The notes: a model not told the origin generated them from the letters alone. Numbered from the stretch's first letter, positions 47,260 through 57,943 are shown. The stretch: DNA of 64,000 nt from Microlunatus panaciterrae (GCF_016907535.1 NZ_JAFBCF010000001.1:2418001-2482000), one strand, 5' to 3'. Made by a program: numbers and translations.

Positions 47260-48702
47260 ATGAGCACAGCTGCCGTTCCCAACGTCCTCGCCAACCGCTA
47301 CGCCTCGGCCCAGATGCGGACGCTGTGGTCGCCGCAGAACAAGATCATCAACGAACGACAGCTCTGGATCGCGGTGCTGGCAGCTCAACGCGACCTCGGC
47401 GTGGACTTCGGCGGTGACGACCCCGATGCGGTGATCAGGTCCTACCAGGCGGTGATCGACAAGGTCGACCTGGGCAGCATCGCCGAGCGCGAGAAGGTCA
47501 CCCGGCACGACGTGAAGGCCCGGATCGAGGAGTTCAACGCGCTGGCCGGACATGAGCACGTGCACAAGGGGATGACCAGCCGGGACCTGACTGAGAACGT
47601 CGAGCAGCTGCAGATCCTGTCCGCGCTCAAGATCATCCGCGACCGGGTGGTCAGCGCCCTGGTCCGGCTCGCCGGACTGGCGACCGAGCACGCCGAGCTG
47701 GCGATGGCGGGTCGGTCACACAACGTCGCCGCCCAGATAACCACCCTGGGCAAGCGGTTCGCGACCGCCGCCGACGAGCTGCTGGTCTCCTACGCGCGGC
47801 TGTCGGAGCTGATCGAGCGCTATCCGCTGCGCGGCATCAAGGGTCCGGTCGGCACCAGCCAGGACATGCTCGACCTGGTCGGCGGCGACCAGGAACGGCT
47901 CGCCGACCTCGAACGGCGGGTGGCCGAGCATCTCGGCTTCGCCCAGGTGTTCACGAGCACCGGACAGGTCTACCCACGGTCGCTGGACTACGACGTGGTG
48001 ACCGCGCTGGCCCAGGTGTCCGCAGCGCCCTCCAACGTCGCCACCAGCATCAGGCTGATGGCCGGGCACGAGCTGGTCACCGAGGGCTTCCGCCCGGGCC
48101 AGGTCGGCTCGAGTGCGATGCCGCACAAGATGAACACGCGGTCCTGCGAGCGGGTCAACGGCCTCGCCGTGGTGGTCCGTGGCTATGTCTCGATGGTGGG
48201 CGAGCTGGCCGGTGACCAGTGGAACGAGGGTGACGTGTCCTGCTCGGTGGTCCGCCGGGTGGCGCTGCCCGACGCCTTCTTCGCCCTCGACGGGCTGTTC
48301 GAGACGTTCCTCTCCGTGCTGGAGGACTTCGGCGCCTTTCCGGCGGTGGTCAACGCCGAGTTGCAGCGCTACCTGCCGTTCCTCACCACCACGAAGGTGC
48401 TGATGGCCGCCGTGCGCAAGGGCGTCGGGCGCGAACAGGCCCACGAGGCGATCAAGGAGCACGCCGTCAGGGTCGCCCTGGAGATGCGCGAGACCGGCCG
48501 CGGCGACAACGACCTGATGGATCGGCTCGCCGCCGACCAGCGGCTCGGGCTCAGCAGGCAGGAGCTCGCCGACCTGGTCACGACCCCGCTGGAGCTCGCC
48601 GGCACCGCCACCAGCCAGGTCGCGACCATCGCCGCCGAGGTCGCTGCCATCGCCGAACAGCATCCGGAGGCCGCGGCCTACCAGCCGGGACAGGTGCTCT
48701 GA
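47260..48702 (+). CDS. purB: Adenylosuccinate lyase
   Basis: 480 residues. The fumarase/lyase signature GSSAMPHKMNTRSCERVNGL holds the catalytic loop; HEHVHKGMTSRDLTEN and AGRSHNVAAQ carry the catalytic His positions. It cleaves SAICAR to AICAR and adenylosuccinate to AMP, so it serves both the IMP route and the branch begun by PurA. It is the longer form of the family. ATG 47260 lies 10 bp after purD. Confidence 0.96.
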   Translation: MSTAAVPNVLANRYASAQMRTLWSPQNKIINERQLWIAVLAAQRDLGVDFGGDDPDAVIRSYQAVIDKVDLGSIAEREKVTRHDVKARIEEFNALAGHEHVHKGMTSRDLTENVEQLQILSALKIIRDRVVSALVRLAGLATEHAELAMAGRSHNVAAQITTLGKRFATAADELLVSYARLSELIERYPLRGIKGPVGTSQDMLDLVGGDQERLADLERRVAEHLGFAQVFTSTGQVYPRSLDYDVVTALAQVSAAPSNVATSIRLMAGHELVTEGFRPGQVGSSAMPHKMNTRSCERVNGLAVVVRGYVSMVGELAGDQWNEGDVSCSVVRRVALPDAFFALDGLFETFLSVLEDFGAFPAVVNAELQRYLPFLTTTKVLMAAVRKGVGREQAHEAIKEHAVRVALEMRETGRGDNDLMDRLAADQRLGLSRQELADLVTTPLELAGTATSQVATIAAEVAAIAEQHPEAAAYQPGQVL

Positions 48703-48745
48703 GGGGCGCGACACGCCCGGGCGGGCCGCCGACTCGCCCCTCTCG

Positions 48746-48774
48746 TTGACCTCGGGTCCGGGCGGTCCTAAGTT
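48746..48774 (+). promoter_or_regulatory. Sigma-70-type promoter for the ABC-2 transporter operon
   Basis: TTGACC (48746-48751), a 17-bp spacer and TAAGTT (48769-48774), ending 8 nt before the GTG at 48783. This is the best complete -35/-10 pair seen in the window and supports leaderless transcription of the operon. Confidence 0.7.
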
Positions 48775-48782
48775 CTGCGACT

Positions 48783-49577
48783 GTGCATCGCTACCTTGAA
48801 CTCGCCCGGGCCGAGTTCAGGCGGCACAGCACCTATCGGCTGGCGATCGCCGCCGGCATCTTCACCAACACCATCTTCGGCTTCATCCGGGCGGGGGTGC
48901 TGTTCGCGGCCATCGCCGCCGCCGGTGGCTCGATCAACGGCTACGACCCCCAGCAGGCCTCCACCTACGTCTGGTTGGGCCAGGCGCTGCTCGCGCCGGT
49001 CGCCATGTACGGCTGGACCGAGGTGTCGGACCGGGTTCGGACCGGACAGATCGCCATCGACCTGGCGCGACCGGTCGACCTCCAACTCTCCTACTGGGCC
49101 AGGGATCTTGGCCGCGCGGCCTTCGCCCTGCCCACCCGCGGCCTTCCTCCACTGCTGCTGGGTGCGCTGATCATCGGGATCGCGCTGCCGCCGTCCTGGA
49201 CCGCCTATCCACTGGGCCTGGTCAGCCTGGTGCTCGGCATCTCGATCAGCTTCCTGTGCCGCTACGGGATGAACCTGATCTCCTTCTGGACCCTCGACAT
49301 TCAGGGCTACCTGAACGCCTACGTACTGGTGCTGGGGCTCCTCAGCGGCTTCTACGTCCCGGTGCACATCTTCCCGGACTGGCTGCGGCAGGCGGCCTAC
49401 GCCTCGCCCTTCCCGTCCATGTTCCAGGCGCCGATCGATGTCCTCTCCGGGCGGGCGTCCGGCGTCGAGGCGTTCCCTGTGCTCGGCGTCCAGCTGCTCT
49501 GGCTCGTGCTGCTGGTCGTCCTGACCCGGCTGATGCTGTGGCGGGCTGCCAAGCGCCTGGTGGTGCAAGGTGGCTGA
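48783..49577 (+). CDS. ABC-2-type transporter permease (COG4587-like)
   Basis: 264 residues, about six helices. It opens MHRYLELARAEFRRHSTYRL and contains SDRVRTGQIAIDLARPVDLQ, typical of COG4587/DUF990-type permeases. It is the first of three genes (permease, permease, ATPase) that overlap end to end. The family exports unknown substrates, often linked to envelope or antimicrobial resistance. GTG start from a leaderless transcript. Confidence 0.88.
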   Translation: MHRYLELARAEFRRHSTYRLAIAAGIFTNTIFGFIRAGVLFAAIAAAGGSINGYDPQQASTYVWLGQALLAPVAMYGWTEVSDRVRTGQIAIDLARPVDLQLSYWARDLGRAAFALPTRGLPPLLLGALIIGIALPPSWTAYPLGLVSLVLGISISFLCRYGMNLISFWTLDIQGYLNAYVLVLGLLSGFYVPVHIFPDWLRQAAYASPFPSMFQAPIDVLSGRASGVEAFPVLGVQLLWLVLLVVLTRLMLWRAAKRLVVQGG

Positions 49578-50391
49578 ACCGTACGCCCGGCTCTCGGGTC
49601 GGCGGACGTATCTCACCCTGATCGGTTCCCGGATTCGCAGCCAGCTGACCTACCGGTCCAGCTTCTTCGTCAACCTGGTCAACTCCTTCTTCCTCGGGCT
49701 GCTCGAGTTCACCGAGATCTACATCCTGCTGCACAACGCGCCCACCCTGGGCGGCCTGACCTTCCTCCAGGCCGCGCTCGTGTTCGGGCTGGCCAACCTG
49801 GGCTTCGCGCTGGCCGACCTCGTCTTCGGCCAGGTGGACTCCATCCCGCGCTACCTGCGCGAAGGGACGCTGGAGGCCTTCCTGGTCCGCCCGCTGCCGC
49901 TGCTGGCCCAGATGATCACGGCCGACTTCCAGCTCCGCCGAGCCGGCCGCGCGGTGTTCGCTCTGCTGGTGCTGATCATCGTCCTGGTGCGGATGGACCT
50001 CGACCTGACAGCCGCCACCACCTCTCTGCTGCTCGCCACACCGGTCGTCGGTGCGGCCATCTACGGCGCACTGTTCGTGCTCGCAGGCGGTATCCAGTTC
50101 TGGATCATCGACGGCACCGAGTTCACCAACGCCTTCGTCTATGGCGGTGCCTACGCCGGTCAGCTGCCGGGCAGCGTGCTGATGCTCCCCATCCGGGTAC
50201 TGTTCACCTTCGTCGTGCCGGCCACCATCACCGGTTACGTGCCAGCATTGTTGATCATGGGACTGCCGGGGCCGCCCTGGCTGCCGGCCTGGCTGGGCTG
50301 GTTCGCACCGGTGTTCGCGGTGTCGATCTGGACGCTGGCCGGCCTGGCCTGGCGATTGGGGATTCGGAAGTACACCGGAGCGGGAGGATGA
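49570..50391 (+). CDS. ABC-2-type transporter permease (COG3694-like)
   Basis: 273 residues, about six helices, with the related motif GQVDSIPRYLREGTLEAFLV shared with its partner permease's cytoplasmic loop. It overlaps the upstream permease by 8 bp and the downstream ATPase by 4 bp, so the three products should be made in fixed ratio. Partner of the first permease in a heterodimeric channel. Confidence 0.88.
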   Translation: MAEPYARLSGRRTYLTLIGSRIRSQLTYRSSFFVNLVNSFFLGLLEFTEIYILLHNAPTLGGLTFLQAALVFGLANLGFALADLVFGQVDSIPRYLREGTLEAFLVRPLPLLAQMITADFQLRRAGRAVFALLVLIIVLVRMDLDLTAATTSLLLATPVVGAAIYGALFVLAGGIQFWIIDGTEFTNAFVYGGAYAGQLPGSVLMLPIRVLFTFVVPATITGYVPALLIMGLPGPPWLPAWLGWFAPVFAVSIWTLAGLAWRLGIRKYTGAGG

Positions 50392-51356
50392 CCATGGCGC
50401 CGATCATCGAGCTGAACGAGGTGCGGCGGAACTTCGTCGTCCGGGCCAGGGCCGGCCGGCTCCGCCGGACCAAGCGGGTCGTGCACGCGGTGGATGGGAT
50501 CACGGCCGCCGTCGCTGCCGGGGAGGCCTGCGGCTACATCGGTGCCAACGGTGCCGGCAAGTCGACGACGATCAAGATGCTGACCGGGATCCTGGTGCCG
50601 AGCGGTGGCTCGGTCCGCACCTGCGGCTTCGACCCTGTTCCTGAGCGGCGCGCGCTGGCCAGGCACATCGGTGTGGTGTTCGGCCAACGCAGCCAGCTGT
50701 GGTGGGACCTGCCACTGGGGGAGTCGTTCCGCGTCCTTGCTGCGATCCACCGGATACCGCCGGGCGTCGCCGGCACCCGGATCGACCAGCTGGTGGAAGG
50801 GCTGGACCTGGCACCGTTCCTGGACACTCCGGTCAGACAGCTGTCACTGGGCGAGCGGATGCGCGGTGAGGTTGCGGCCGCGCTCGTGCACCGGCCGAAG
50901 CTGCTGGTCCTGGACGAGCCGACCATCGGCCTGGACATGATCAGCAAGGAGCGGCTGCGGCAGTTCCTGGTAGCCGAACGCCGATCGGAGGGCACCACCC
51001 TGCTGCTGACCACGCACGACATGAGCGACATCGAGCGGTTGTGCGACCGGGTGCTGGTGGTGGACCAGGGCCGGCTGGTCTACGACGGCACCCTGCCGGG
51101 GCTGGCTCAGCGGGTGGCGATGCAGCGGGTGCTGGTCGTCGACCTGCTCGCGGAGCACCCGCCGCTCCAGATCGAGGGGGCCGAACACATCGGCAGCGAG
51201 CTGAACGGGGTGCGCCAGCGACTGTCCTTCTCACCCGAGGAGAACACCGCCGCCCGGGTGTTGGCGGCCGTCTCCTCCCAGGTCGAGGTCAGGGACCTGA
51301 CACTGGAGGAGCCGGCCATCGAGGACATCGTCAGGACGCTCTACTCCCGACAGTGA
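50388..51356 (+). CDS. ABC transporter ATP-binding protein (COG4586-like)
   Basis: 322 residues. Walker A is GANGAGKST, the Q-loop region FGQRSQLWWDLP is diagnostic for COG4586, the signature is LSLGERMRGE, Walker B is LLVLDEPTIGLD and the H-loop is LLTTHDM. All catalytic residues are intact. It energises the two permeases just upstream. ATG 50388 overlaps the previous stop (ATGA); a second ATG at 50394 is possible. The stop is 7 bp from the convergent PspC gene. Confidence 0.93.
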   Translation: MTMAPIIELNEVRRNFVVRARAGRLRRTKRVVHAVDGITAAVAAGEACGYIGANGAGKSTTIKMLTGILVPSGGSVRTCGFDPVPERRALARHIGVVFGQRSQLWWDLPLGESFRVLAAIHRIPPGVAGTRIDQLVEGLDLAPFLDTPVRQLSLGERMRGEVAAALVHRPKLLVLDEPTIGLDMISKERLRQFLVAERRSEGTTLLLTTHDMSDIERLCDRVLVVDQGRLVYDGTLPGLAQRVAMQRVLVVDLLAEHPPLQIEGAEHIGSELNGVRQRLSFSPEENTAARVLAAVSSQVEVRDLTLEEPAIEDIVRTLYSRQ

Positions 51357-51363
51357 GTCCCGG

Positions 51364-51546
51364 TCAGGACTCCTCAGGGATCAGCAGCCAGCCGGCGATG
51401 TAGAGCAGGATCTGCGGGCCCGGCAGCAGCATGCTGAGCACGAAGGCGAGTCGGACGAGGTTGGGGTTCAAGCCGAAACGGCGAGCGATCCCGGAGCAGA
51501 CGCCCGCAATCATCCGGTCGTTCCTGGGGCGGGACAGTGTGGCCAT
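51364..51546 (-). CDS. PspC-domain small membrane protein
   Basis: 60 residues forming a single PspC domain: RMIAGVCSGIARRFGLNPNL followed by VRLAFVLSMLLPGPQILLYI, one hydrophobic helix and IPEES at the C terminus. PspC proteins act in phage-shock and envelope-stress responses. Here it stands alone without PspA. ATG 51546 has AAAGGA upstream. Confidence 0.92.
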   Translation of the reverse strand: MATLSRPRNDRMIAGVCSGIARRFGLNPNLVRLAFVLSMLLPGPQILLYIAGWLLIPEES

Positions 51547-51669
51547 TTCTGTGCGTCCTTTCTGGACTGGTGTGGTGTGGTGCCTCCACTGTGACGCACC
51601 GGAAGTCCGTCCGACAGAGGATTGCTGGGTCGGTCAGGGCGGCTTCAGGGACGTGTCGGGGGCGGACCC

Positions 51670-51675
51670 TAGAAT
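51670..51675 (+). promoter_or_regulatory. purC: Leaderless -10 box of purC
   Basis: TAGAAT ends six bases before the GTG start of purC at 51682 and no Shine-Dalgarno precedes the start. No clear -35 is visible. Confidence 0.55.
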
Positions 51676-51681
51676 GCGGAT

Positions 51682-52560
51682 GTGCTGAAGACCACGTACG
51701 CGACCGAGCTCGACCTGCCGCTGGTGCACACAGGTAAGGTGCGCGAGCTGTACGCGCTGGGCGATGACCGGTTGCTGATGGTGGCGACCGACAACATCTC
51801 CGCCTTCGACTACGTGCTGCCGACACCGATCCCGGACAAGGGAAAGATCCTCACCCAGATGTCGCTGTGGTGGTTCGACCAGCTGGCCGATGTGGTGGAC
51901 AACCATGTCCTCTCCACCGAGGTGCCCGCCGCCGTCAGCGGACGCGCGGTGGTCTGCGAGCGGCTGCAGATGATCCCGGTGGAGTGTGTTGCCCGGGGTT
52001 ACCTGACCGGCTCCGGCTGGCTGGAGTACCAGCAGAGTGGGACCGTCTGCGGGGTCGCGCTGCCGGCGGGATTGGTCGACGGTTCCCGGCTGCCGGAGCC
52101 GATCTTCACCCCCGCCACCAAGGCGGCGCTCGGCGATCACGACGAGAACATCAGCTATCAGCGGGCAGCCGAGATGGTGGGGGAGCCGACGGCGGACCGG
52201 ATCCAGGAGCTCACGCTGGCGATGTACAACGCGGCCGAGCAGATCGCCCGAGAACGCGGCATCATCCTGGCCGACACGAAGTTCGAGTTCGGCGTCCGCC
52301 CCGACGGCGACATCATCGTCGCCGACGAGGTGCTCACCCCCGACTCGTCGCGGTTCTGGGAGGCGTCGAGCTGGCGGCCCGGTGGCGCCCTCGAGTCCTA
52401 CGACAAGCAGTTTGTCCGCAACTGGCTGCTGCGCGAGTCCGGCTGGGACCGGACCAGCGGTGAGCCGCCGCCACCGCTCCCCGACGAGATCGTCTCCGCC
52501 ACCCGGTCCAGGTATGTCGAGGCCTACGAGCGGCTGACCGGGCTGACCTTCGCCGGCTGA
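51682..52560 (+). CDS. purC: SAICAR synthetase
   Basis: 292 residues. GKVRELYALGDDRLLMVATD and ISAFDYVLPTPIPDKGKILT at the start, VECVARGYLTGSGW and ILADTKFEFGVRPDGDIIVA are PurC blocks. It couples CAIR with aspartate using ATP, the eighth step of the IMP route; PurB then removes fumarate. GTG start, probably leaderless. The gene lies alone between the PspC gene and purS. Confidence 0.96.
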   Translation: MLKTTYATELDLPLVHTGKVRELYALGDDRLLMVATDNISAFDYVLPTPIPDKGKILTQMSLWWFDQLADVVDNHVLSTEVPAAVSGRAVVCERLQMIPVECVARGYLTGSGWLEYQQSGTVCGVALPAGLVDGSRLPEPIFTPATKAALGDHDENISYQRAAEMVGEPTADRIQELTLAMYNAAEQIARERGIILADTKFEFGVRPDGDIIVADEVLTPDSSRFWEASSWRPGGALESYDKQFVRNWLLRESGWDRTSGEPPPPLPDEIVSATRSRYVEAYERLTGLTFAG

Positions 52561-52627
52561 TCCTGCCCAGCGAGCGGACCTCGGCTCAAGGGGTGAGTCC
52601 GGAAAAGGCGGTGCGGTCCCGGGCCGA

Positions 52628-52633
52628 TACCAT
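52628..52633 (+). promoter_or_regulatory. purS: Leaderless -10 box of purS
   Basis: TACCAT ends six bases before the purS ATG (52640) with no Shine-Dalgarno between, so purS-purQ probably has its own leaderless transcript. Confidence 0.55.
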
Positions 52634-52639
52634 TCGGGC

Positions 52640-52921
52640 ATGGCCCGTGTAGTCGTCGACGTGATGCCCAAACCCGAGATCCTGGACCCGCAGGGCAAAG
52701 CCGTGACCGGCGCCCTGGGCCGGTTGGGGTTCGACGGCATGTCCGTCCGGCAGGGGAAGCGGTTCGAGCTGGAGATCGACGGCGAGCTCGACGATGCGCG
52801 GCTCGCCGAGGTGCATCGGGCGGCCGAGATGCTGCTGGCCAACACGGTGATCGAGTACTTCACCGTACGGGTGGAGGATGCGCCGGCGAGCGCTTCGCCT
52901 CCTGCGGAGCAGGGAGCCTGA
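52640..52921 (+). CDS. purS: FGAM synthase, PurS subunit
   Basis: 93 residues. [20 protein letters not shown] and the [13 protein letters not shown] segment are PurS-like; the last 15 residues are a low-complexity extension. PurS links PurQ and PurL in the three-part formylglycinamidine synthase found in Gram-positive bacteria. Its TGA shares its last base with the purQ ATG (TGATG), coupling translation. Confidence 0.95.
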   Translation: MARVVVDVMPKPEILDPQGKAVTGALGRLGFDGMSVRQGKRFELEIDGELDDARLAEVHRAAEMLLANTVIEYFTVRVEDAPASASPPAEQGA

Positions 52922-53601
52922 TGGGTCCGCGGATCGGGGTGGTGACCTTCCCCGGGTCTCTCGACGACCACGACGCCCTGCGGGCGGTCAGACTGAGCGG
53001 CGCCGAGACGGTGCCGCTCTGGCACGGCAGCGACTCGCTGGATGACGTGGCAGCGGTGATCCTGCCCGGCGGCTTCTCCTACGGTGACTACCTGCGCTGC
53101 GGGGCGATCTCCCGGTTCGCCCCGGTGATGTCGGAGGTGATCAGGGCCGCCGGGGCCGGGATGCCGGTGCTGGGCATCTGCAACGGCTTCCAGATCCTCT
53201 GTGAGGCCAAGCTGCTTCCGGGTGCCCTGATCCGCAACGACGTCCGGACGTTCGTCTGCAGGGACCAGCGGCTCAGGGTCGAGTCGGTGGACACCACCTG
53301 GACGTCGGCCTTCGAGCTCGGTCAGGAGATCACCATCGTGCTGAAGAACGGCGAGGGCGGTTTCGTGGCCGACGCGGAGACGGTGAACCGGCTCGAGGGC
53401 GAGGGCCAGGTGGTCTTCCGCTACCTGGAGGGTAACCCGAACGGGTCGTTCAACGACATCGCCGGCGTCACCAACGAACGGGGCAACGTGGTCGGGCTGA
53501 TGCCGCATCCGGAGCACAACGTGGACCCGCTGACCGGCCCCAGCCTGGACGGCCTGCCCTTCTTCGCCAGCGTGCTCGACTTCCTCGCGGCAGTGGCGTA
53601 G
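52921..53601 (+). CDS. purQ: FGAM synthase, PurQ glutaminase subunit
   Basis: 226 residues, class I glutamine amidotransferase. Nucleophile Cys87 is in VLGICNGFQ and the His/Glu pair in LMPHPEHNV. It supplies ammonia from glutamine to PurL. The order purS-purQ is normal; purL normally follows directly, but here a membrane-protein gene of 670 codons separates them. Confidence 0.96.
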   Translation: MGPRIGVVTFPGSLDDHDALRAVRLSGAETVPLWHGSDSLDDVAAVILPGGFSYGDYLRCGAISRFAPVMSEVIRAAGAGMPVLGICNGFQILCEAKLLPGALIRNDVRTFVCRDQRLRVESVDTTWTSAFELGQEITIVLKNGEGGFVADAETVNRLEGEGQVVFRYLEGNPNGSFNDIAGVTNERGNVVGLMPHPEHNVDPLTGPSLDGLPFFASVLDFLAAVA

Positions 53602-53614
53602 TCGCTCCGAACCG

Positions 53615-55627
53615 ATGGCGGTGCGACCAGTCCGGCTGGCCCTGATCCTGCTCGGCCTGCTGACCGTGTTCGCCGGGCTGCGGGGCATCCACGGCCTGCT
53701 GCCCGACGCGACCGAGTCGGAGCTCTACACCGATCGGGTGGTCGTGGTCGGCGTCACCGGGCGCTACCAGCCCGACCCGACCGACGCCCGGATCCTGGCG
53801 GCACATGCGGATCGGGTCCAGGTCGGTGCGGTGTCCGTCCGGCCGCGCTACGTCGGTGACTGCGCGGCTGCGGGCTGGACCACCCTGGGAGCCGGCCGCC
53901 GGGCCGCCGTCGGCGGTCTGTGCCAACCGGAGGTCAGCGGCGGCCTGGTGACGGACTGGCCGATGCGACAGGGTGCCATCCGGGCCCGCAACGGTGACGC
54001 CCGGTTGGGCACACTGGCCCGGTCGGTGCGTGGCTGCGTCGCCGCAGTCGGGCCCGGCGCGGCCCTGGCGGCGGCCCGGCCGGGGGGCACTGTCGCGGAC
54101 TACCGCACTGTGGAGGCCTTCTCCGGCGGAGGGTTCACCCTCGGCTGCCCCATCACCCTGGTCGACGCCGGTCCGGCGTCGGATGAGGTGATCAGGGCGC
54201 TGGCCGGACGCCCGGAGGTCACCCTGATCGTGACCGGCATCGGACCAGCGACCGGGTCGAACGACCCGGGACTGCAGCTGATCTATCGGGTGGGCACCAC
54301 CCTGCCCGGCTGGTTGACCTCGGCCAGCACCCGGCGACCAGGGGTGGTGACGATCAACGACCTGACCCGGACGTTGATCGACTTCGGCACCGGCGGCTCA
54401 CCCGGGGCGGCGGCGAAGGCGGTCGACGGGGCCCCTCTGGCCGTGGTGTCGGGCACCGTGTCACCTGATCGGGTGCACCGACACCTGCGATCGTTGGCGG
54501 CATTGTCGGACCAGGCGCCGATCGGCTATCTGTCGTTGGGTGCCGGCGGTCTGCTGTTCTTCGTCACCATGATCATCTGCCTGATCCGGCGTCGTTACGC
54601 GCCGGCCCGGCTGGTCGGGGCGCTGGCGGCGGTGCTAACCGCGGTGATGATGCTGACCGGATCCGCACCGTGGCAGGACGCCTCCAGGCCGGGGCTGTTC
54701 CTGAGCCTGCTGATCGGCGTGCTGGCGCTGATGCTGACCAGCGTCGCGCTGCTCGGCGCACGCTTGGCGCGGGTGCCGGTGGCCGTGGCCGCGGCCGCCC
54801 TGACGATGGCTGCGTTCACCGCTGACGCCGCCCTCGGAGCCGTGATGCAACCGGGCAGCATGCTCAACTCCCGGCCCATCTTCGCGCTGCGCTGGTATGG
54901 CTTCGGCAATGTCACGTTCGCTGCGTATGCGGCCGCCGGACTGGTCCTGGCGTACGCGCTGGCGAGCCGGCTGCGGCTGGCGGGTCGGCCTCGGCTGGCC
55001 GGCGGGACGGTGCTGCTGGTCGGCCTGGTGGTGATCATCTGTGAGGGCTGGCCGGGCATGGGCACCGACTTCGGTGGCGTGATCGCTCTGACGCCGGGCG
55101 TGCTGTGGCTGGCCTATGTCGTGTCCGGGGTGCATCCGGGCTGGCAGCGCCTGCTGGGCATCGGATTGGCCGCCGTCGTCGCCATCAGCGTCATCTCGCT
55201 GCTGGACTGGCATCGGCCGCCTGACGCCCGCAGTCACCTGGGCGACTTCGTCCAGCGGATCATCGACGGCGACGCCGGTGACGTGGTGTTCCGCAAGGCG
55301 GTGGCCTCCCTGCACACCATCATCAGCCCGCTCGGCATCGGTTCGCTCGTCGTCGGCGTGGGGCTGTGGCTGGTCATCTTCCGCTATGCCCTGCCCCGGA
55401 TCGAGGTTCTCCGGCTCAGGCCGGTGGCGGTGGCCGCACTGGGCACCGCCATCCTCGGAACCCTGCTCAACGACGGCGGGATCAGCGTCTGGCTCACCCT
55501 CACCGCCGCCTTCAGCGTGACCTGCCTGTCGTTGTGGCTGGACCGGGTCGCCGAGGTCGGTTCGGTGCGCCTGCCGAGAGCGGCCGAGGGACGATCGGCG
55601 TCAGAGCCGACCGTCACCAGACGGTAG
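53615..55627 (+). CDS. Large membrane protein of unknown function between purQ and purL
   Basis: 670 residues. One N-terminal helix (about 6-26), an exported domain of about 270 residues (40-300) and then about nine helices (about 302-640). The exported part, starting [11 protein letters not shown] and including [20 protein letters not shown] and [11 protein letters not shown], has an alkaline-phosphatase-superfamily feel, but no metal-binding set can be pointed to. Later [20 protein letters not shown] is the most conserved-looking stretch. It starts 13 bp after purQ and its TAG stop lies in the purL -10 box. Confidence 0.8.
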   Translation: MAVRPVRLALILLGLLTVFAGLRGIHGLLPDATESELYTDRVVVVGVTGRYQPDPTDARILAAHADRVQVGAVSVRPRYVGDCAAAGWTTLGAGRRAAVGGLCQPEVSGGLVTDWPMRQGAIRARNGDARLGTLARSVRGCVAAVGPGAALAAARPGGTVADYRTVEAFSGGGFTLGCPITLVDAGPASDEVIRALAGRPEVTLIVTGIGPATGSNDPGLQLIYRVGTTLPGWLTSASTRRPGVVTINDLTRTLIDFGTGGSPGAAAKAVDGAPLAVVSGTVSPDRVHRHLRSLAALSDQAPIGYLSLGAGGLLFFVTMIICLIRRRYAPARLVGALAAVLTAVMMLTGSAPWQDASRPGLFLSLLIGVLALMLTSVALLGARLARVPVAVAAAALTMAAFTADAALGAVMQPGSMLNSRPIFALRWYGFGNVTFAAYAAAGLVLAYALASRLRLAGRPRLAGGTVLLVGLVVIICEGWPGMGTDFGGVIALTPGVLWLAYVVSGVHPGWQRLLGIGLAAVVAISVISLLDWHRPPDARSHLGDFVQRIIDGDAGDVVFRKAVASLHTIISPLGIGSLVVGVGLWLVIFRYALPRIEVLRLRPVAVAALGTAILGTLLNDGGISVWLTLTAAFSVTCLSLWLDRVAEVGSVRLPRAAEGRSASEPTVTRR

Positions 55628-55630
55628 CGT
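55625..55630 (+). promoter_or_regulatory. purL: Leaderless -10 box of purL overlapping a stop codon
   Basis: TAGCGT ends seven bases before the purL GTG; its first three bases are the stop codon of the upstream membrane-protein gene. purL can therefore be transcribed independently of that gene. Confidence 0.55.
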
Positions 55631-55637
55631 TGGCCCC

Positions 55638-57926
55638 GTGGCGGACACAGTTGAACAGGCACAGAGCACGGCCGACCTCGCTCAGCCCTGGGCCGAGCTG
55701 GGGCTGAAGGCCGACGAGTACGACCGGATCCGGCAGATCCTGCAGCGGCGTCCCACCGCCTGCGAGCTGGCGATGTACTCGGTGATGTGGTCGGAGCACT
55801 GCTCCTACAAGTCCTCCAAGGTCCATCTGCGCAAGTTCTCCGAGCTGCCGGCAGAGACGCCCATCGGCAAACTGCTGGCCGGAATCGGCGAGAACGCCGG
55901 CGTGATCGACGTCGGTCAGGGCTACGCGGTCACCTTCAAGATCGAGTCCCACAACCACCCGAGCTACGTCGAGCCCTATCAGGGGGCGGCTACCGGTGTC
56001 GGCGGTATCGTCCGGGACATCCTGGCAATGGGGGCGCGGCCGATCGGCGTGATGGACCCGCTGCGGTTCGGGCCGCTGGACGCGCCGGACACCCTGCGGG
56101 TCCTGCCGGGGGTCGTCGCCGGGGTCGGCGGCTACGGCAACTGCCTGGGCCTGCCCAACATCGGCGGGGAGGTCGTCTTCGACCGGACCTACGCCGGCAA
56201 CCCGTTGGTCAACGCCCTCTGTGTCGGCGTACTGCGACATGAGGACCTGCACCTGGCGTACGCGTCGGGCAGGGGCAACAAGGTGATCCTCTACGGCGCC
56301 GCCACCGGCGGCGACGGGATCGGCGGTGTCTCGGTGCTGGCCAGCGAGACCTTCGACGTCGCCGACGACGGCACTCGGAGTGGGCCCGCCAAGCGCCCCA
56401 GCGTCCAGGTCGGCGACCCGTTCATGGAGAAGCTGCTGATCGAGTGCACGTTGGAGATCTTCGCCGCAGGACTGGTCAGCGGCATCCAGGACCTGGGCGG
56501 TGCCGGGCTGTCCTGCGCCACCTCGGAGCTCGCCAGCGCCGGCGACGGCGGTATGCACGTTGATCTTGACCTGGTGCCGTTGCGGGACTCCACGCTCAGT
56601 CCGGAGGAGATCTTGATGAGCGAGTCGCAGGAACGGATGATGGCCGTCGTCGAGCCGCACAACGTCGATGCGTTCATGGAGATCTGCCGCAAGTGGGACG
56701 TGCTGGCCACCGTGATCGGCGAGGTGACCGAGGGCGACCGGCTGGTGATCGACTGGCACGGCGAGACCGTGGTCGACGTGCCGCCGCGGACCGTCGCCCA
56801 CGAGGGTCCGGTCTATGACCGCCCGTACCACCGGCCCGACTGGCAGGACCGGGTTCAGGCCGACGTGCCGGACGCGCTGGCCAGGCCGCGGACCGGTGAC
56901 GAGCTGGCCGAGACACTGCTCCGGCTGGTGGGCTCACCCAACCTGTGCGACAAGTCGTGGGTGACCGACCAGTACGACCGCTACGTCCGCGGCAACTCCG
57001 TGCTGGCCCAGCCCGAGGATGCCGGCATGCTGCGAATCGACGAGGACAGCCAGCTGGGGGTGGCCCTGGCCACCGACTGCAACGGCCGGTTTGCCTACCT
57101 CGACCCGTACGCCGGTGCCCAGCTGGCGCTGGTTGAGGCCTACCGCAACGTGGCCGTAGCGGGGGCTCAGCCGGTGGCGATCAGCGACTGCCTAAACTTC
57201 GGATCGCCGGAGGACCCGTCGGTGATGTGGCAGTTCACCGAGGCGATCCGCGGTCTCGTCGACGGCTGCCTCGCCCTCGGCACGCCGGTCACGGGCGGCA
57301 ACGTGAGCTTCTACAACCAGACCGGTGAGACGGCGATCCTGCCGACGCCGGTGGTCGGCGTGCTCGGGGTGATCGACGACGTCCGTCGGCGGACGCCGAT
57401 CGGGTTCAGCGCCCCCGGACACGAGATCGTTCTGCTGGGGGAGACCAGGGACGAGCTCGCCGGCTCGGTCTGGGCAGAGGTGGTCCATGATCATCTTGGC
57501 GGGACCCCACCACGGGTGGACTTCGAGCACGAGAGACGGCTGGCCGAGCTGATGATCAACGCCAGCCGCGCTGGCCTGCTGTCGGCAGCACATGATCTTG
57601 CCGACGGCGGTCTGGCCCAAGGGCTGGTCGAGTCCTGCCTTCGGCACGGTGCCGGTGCGAAGGTCTACCTGCCCGAGGAAGCCGACCCGTTCGTCACACT
57701 GTTCTCCGAGAGTGCCGGCCGGGTGCTGGTCGCGGTCGCCCCGGACAAGGTCCATGAGTTCACCGGGCTCTGCGCCGACCACCAGATCGAGTATGCCCGG
57801 ATCGGCACGGTGCAGCCGGTAGCGGCCGACGCCGAGCTCACCGTCGACGGCCAGTTCAGCCTGCCGCTGACCACCATCCGGACGGCCTGGGAGGCCCCGA
57901 TCCCCACCGCCCTGCAGCTCCGCTAG
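55638..57926 (+). CDS. purL: FGAM synthase, PurL subunit
   Basis: 762 residues, the small Gram-positive-type Pur[41 protein letters not shown] and [18 protein letters not shown] are ATP- and FGAR-binding blocks; two AIRS-like halves are present. It converts FGAR to FGAM with PurS and PurQ. GTG start. Its stop precedes a structured repeat and the convergent SIS-domain gene. Confidence 0.97.
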   Translation: MADTVEQAQSTADLAQPWAELGLKADEYDRIRQILQRRPTACELAMYSVMWSEHCSYKSSKVHLRKFSELPAETPIGKLLAGIGENAGVIDVGQGYAVTFKIESHNHPSYVEPYQGAATGVGGIVRDILAMGARPIGVMDPLRFGPLDAPDTLRVLPGVVAGVGGYGNCLGLPNIGGEVVFDRTYAGNPLVNALCVGVLRHEDLHLAYASGRGNKVILYGAATGGDGIGGVSVLASETFDVADDGTRSGPAKRPSVQVGDPFMEKLLIECTLEIFAAGLVSGIQDLGGAGLSCATSELASAGDGGMHVDLDLVPLRDSTLSPEEILMSESQERMMAVVEPHNVDAFMEICRKWDVLATVIGEVTEGDRLVIDWHGETVVDVPPRTVAHEGPVYDRPYHRPDWQDRVQADVPDALARPRTGDELAETLLRLVGSPNLCDKSWVTDQYDRYVRGNSVLAQPEDAGMLRIDEDSQLGVALATDCNGRFAYLDPYAGAQLALVEAYRNVAVAGAQPVAISDCLNFGSPEDPSVMWQFTEAIRGLVDGCLALGTPVTGGNVSFYNQTGETAILPTPVVGVLGVIDDVRRRTPIGFSAPGHEIVLLGETRDELAGSVWAEVVHDHLGGTPPRVDFEHERRLAELMINASRAGLLSAAHDLADGGLAQGLVESCLRHGAGAKVYLPEEADPFVTLFSESAGRVLVAVAPDKVHEFTGLCADHQIEYARIGTVQPVAADAELTVDGQFSLPLTTIRTAWEAPIPTALQLR

Positions 57927-57943
57927 GGGCGGCTGGGCGGCGT

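Noticed and set aside
46996-48702. A 568-residue PurB with an N-terminal extension
   Set aside because: The extra 88 residues overlap the purD coding sequence in another frame; PurB homology begins at ATG 47260.
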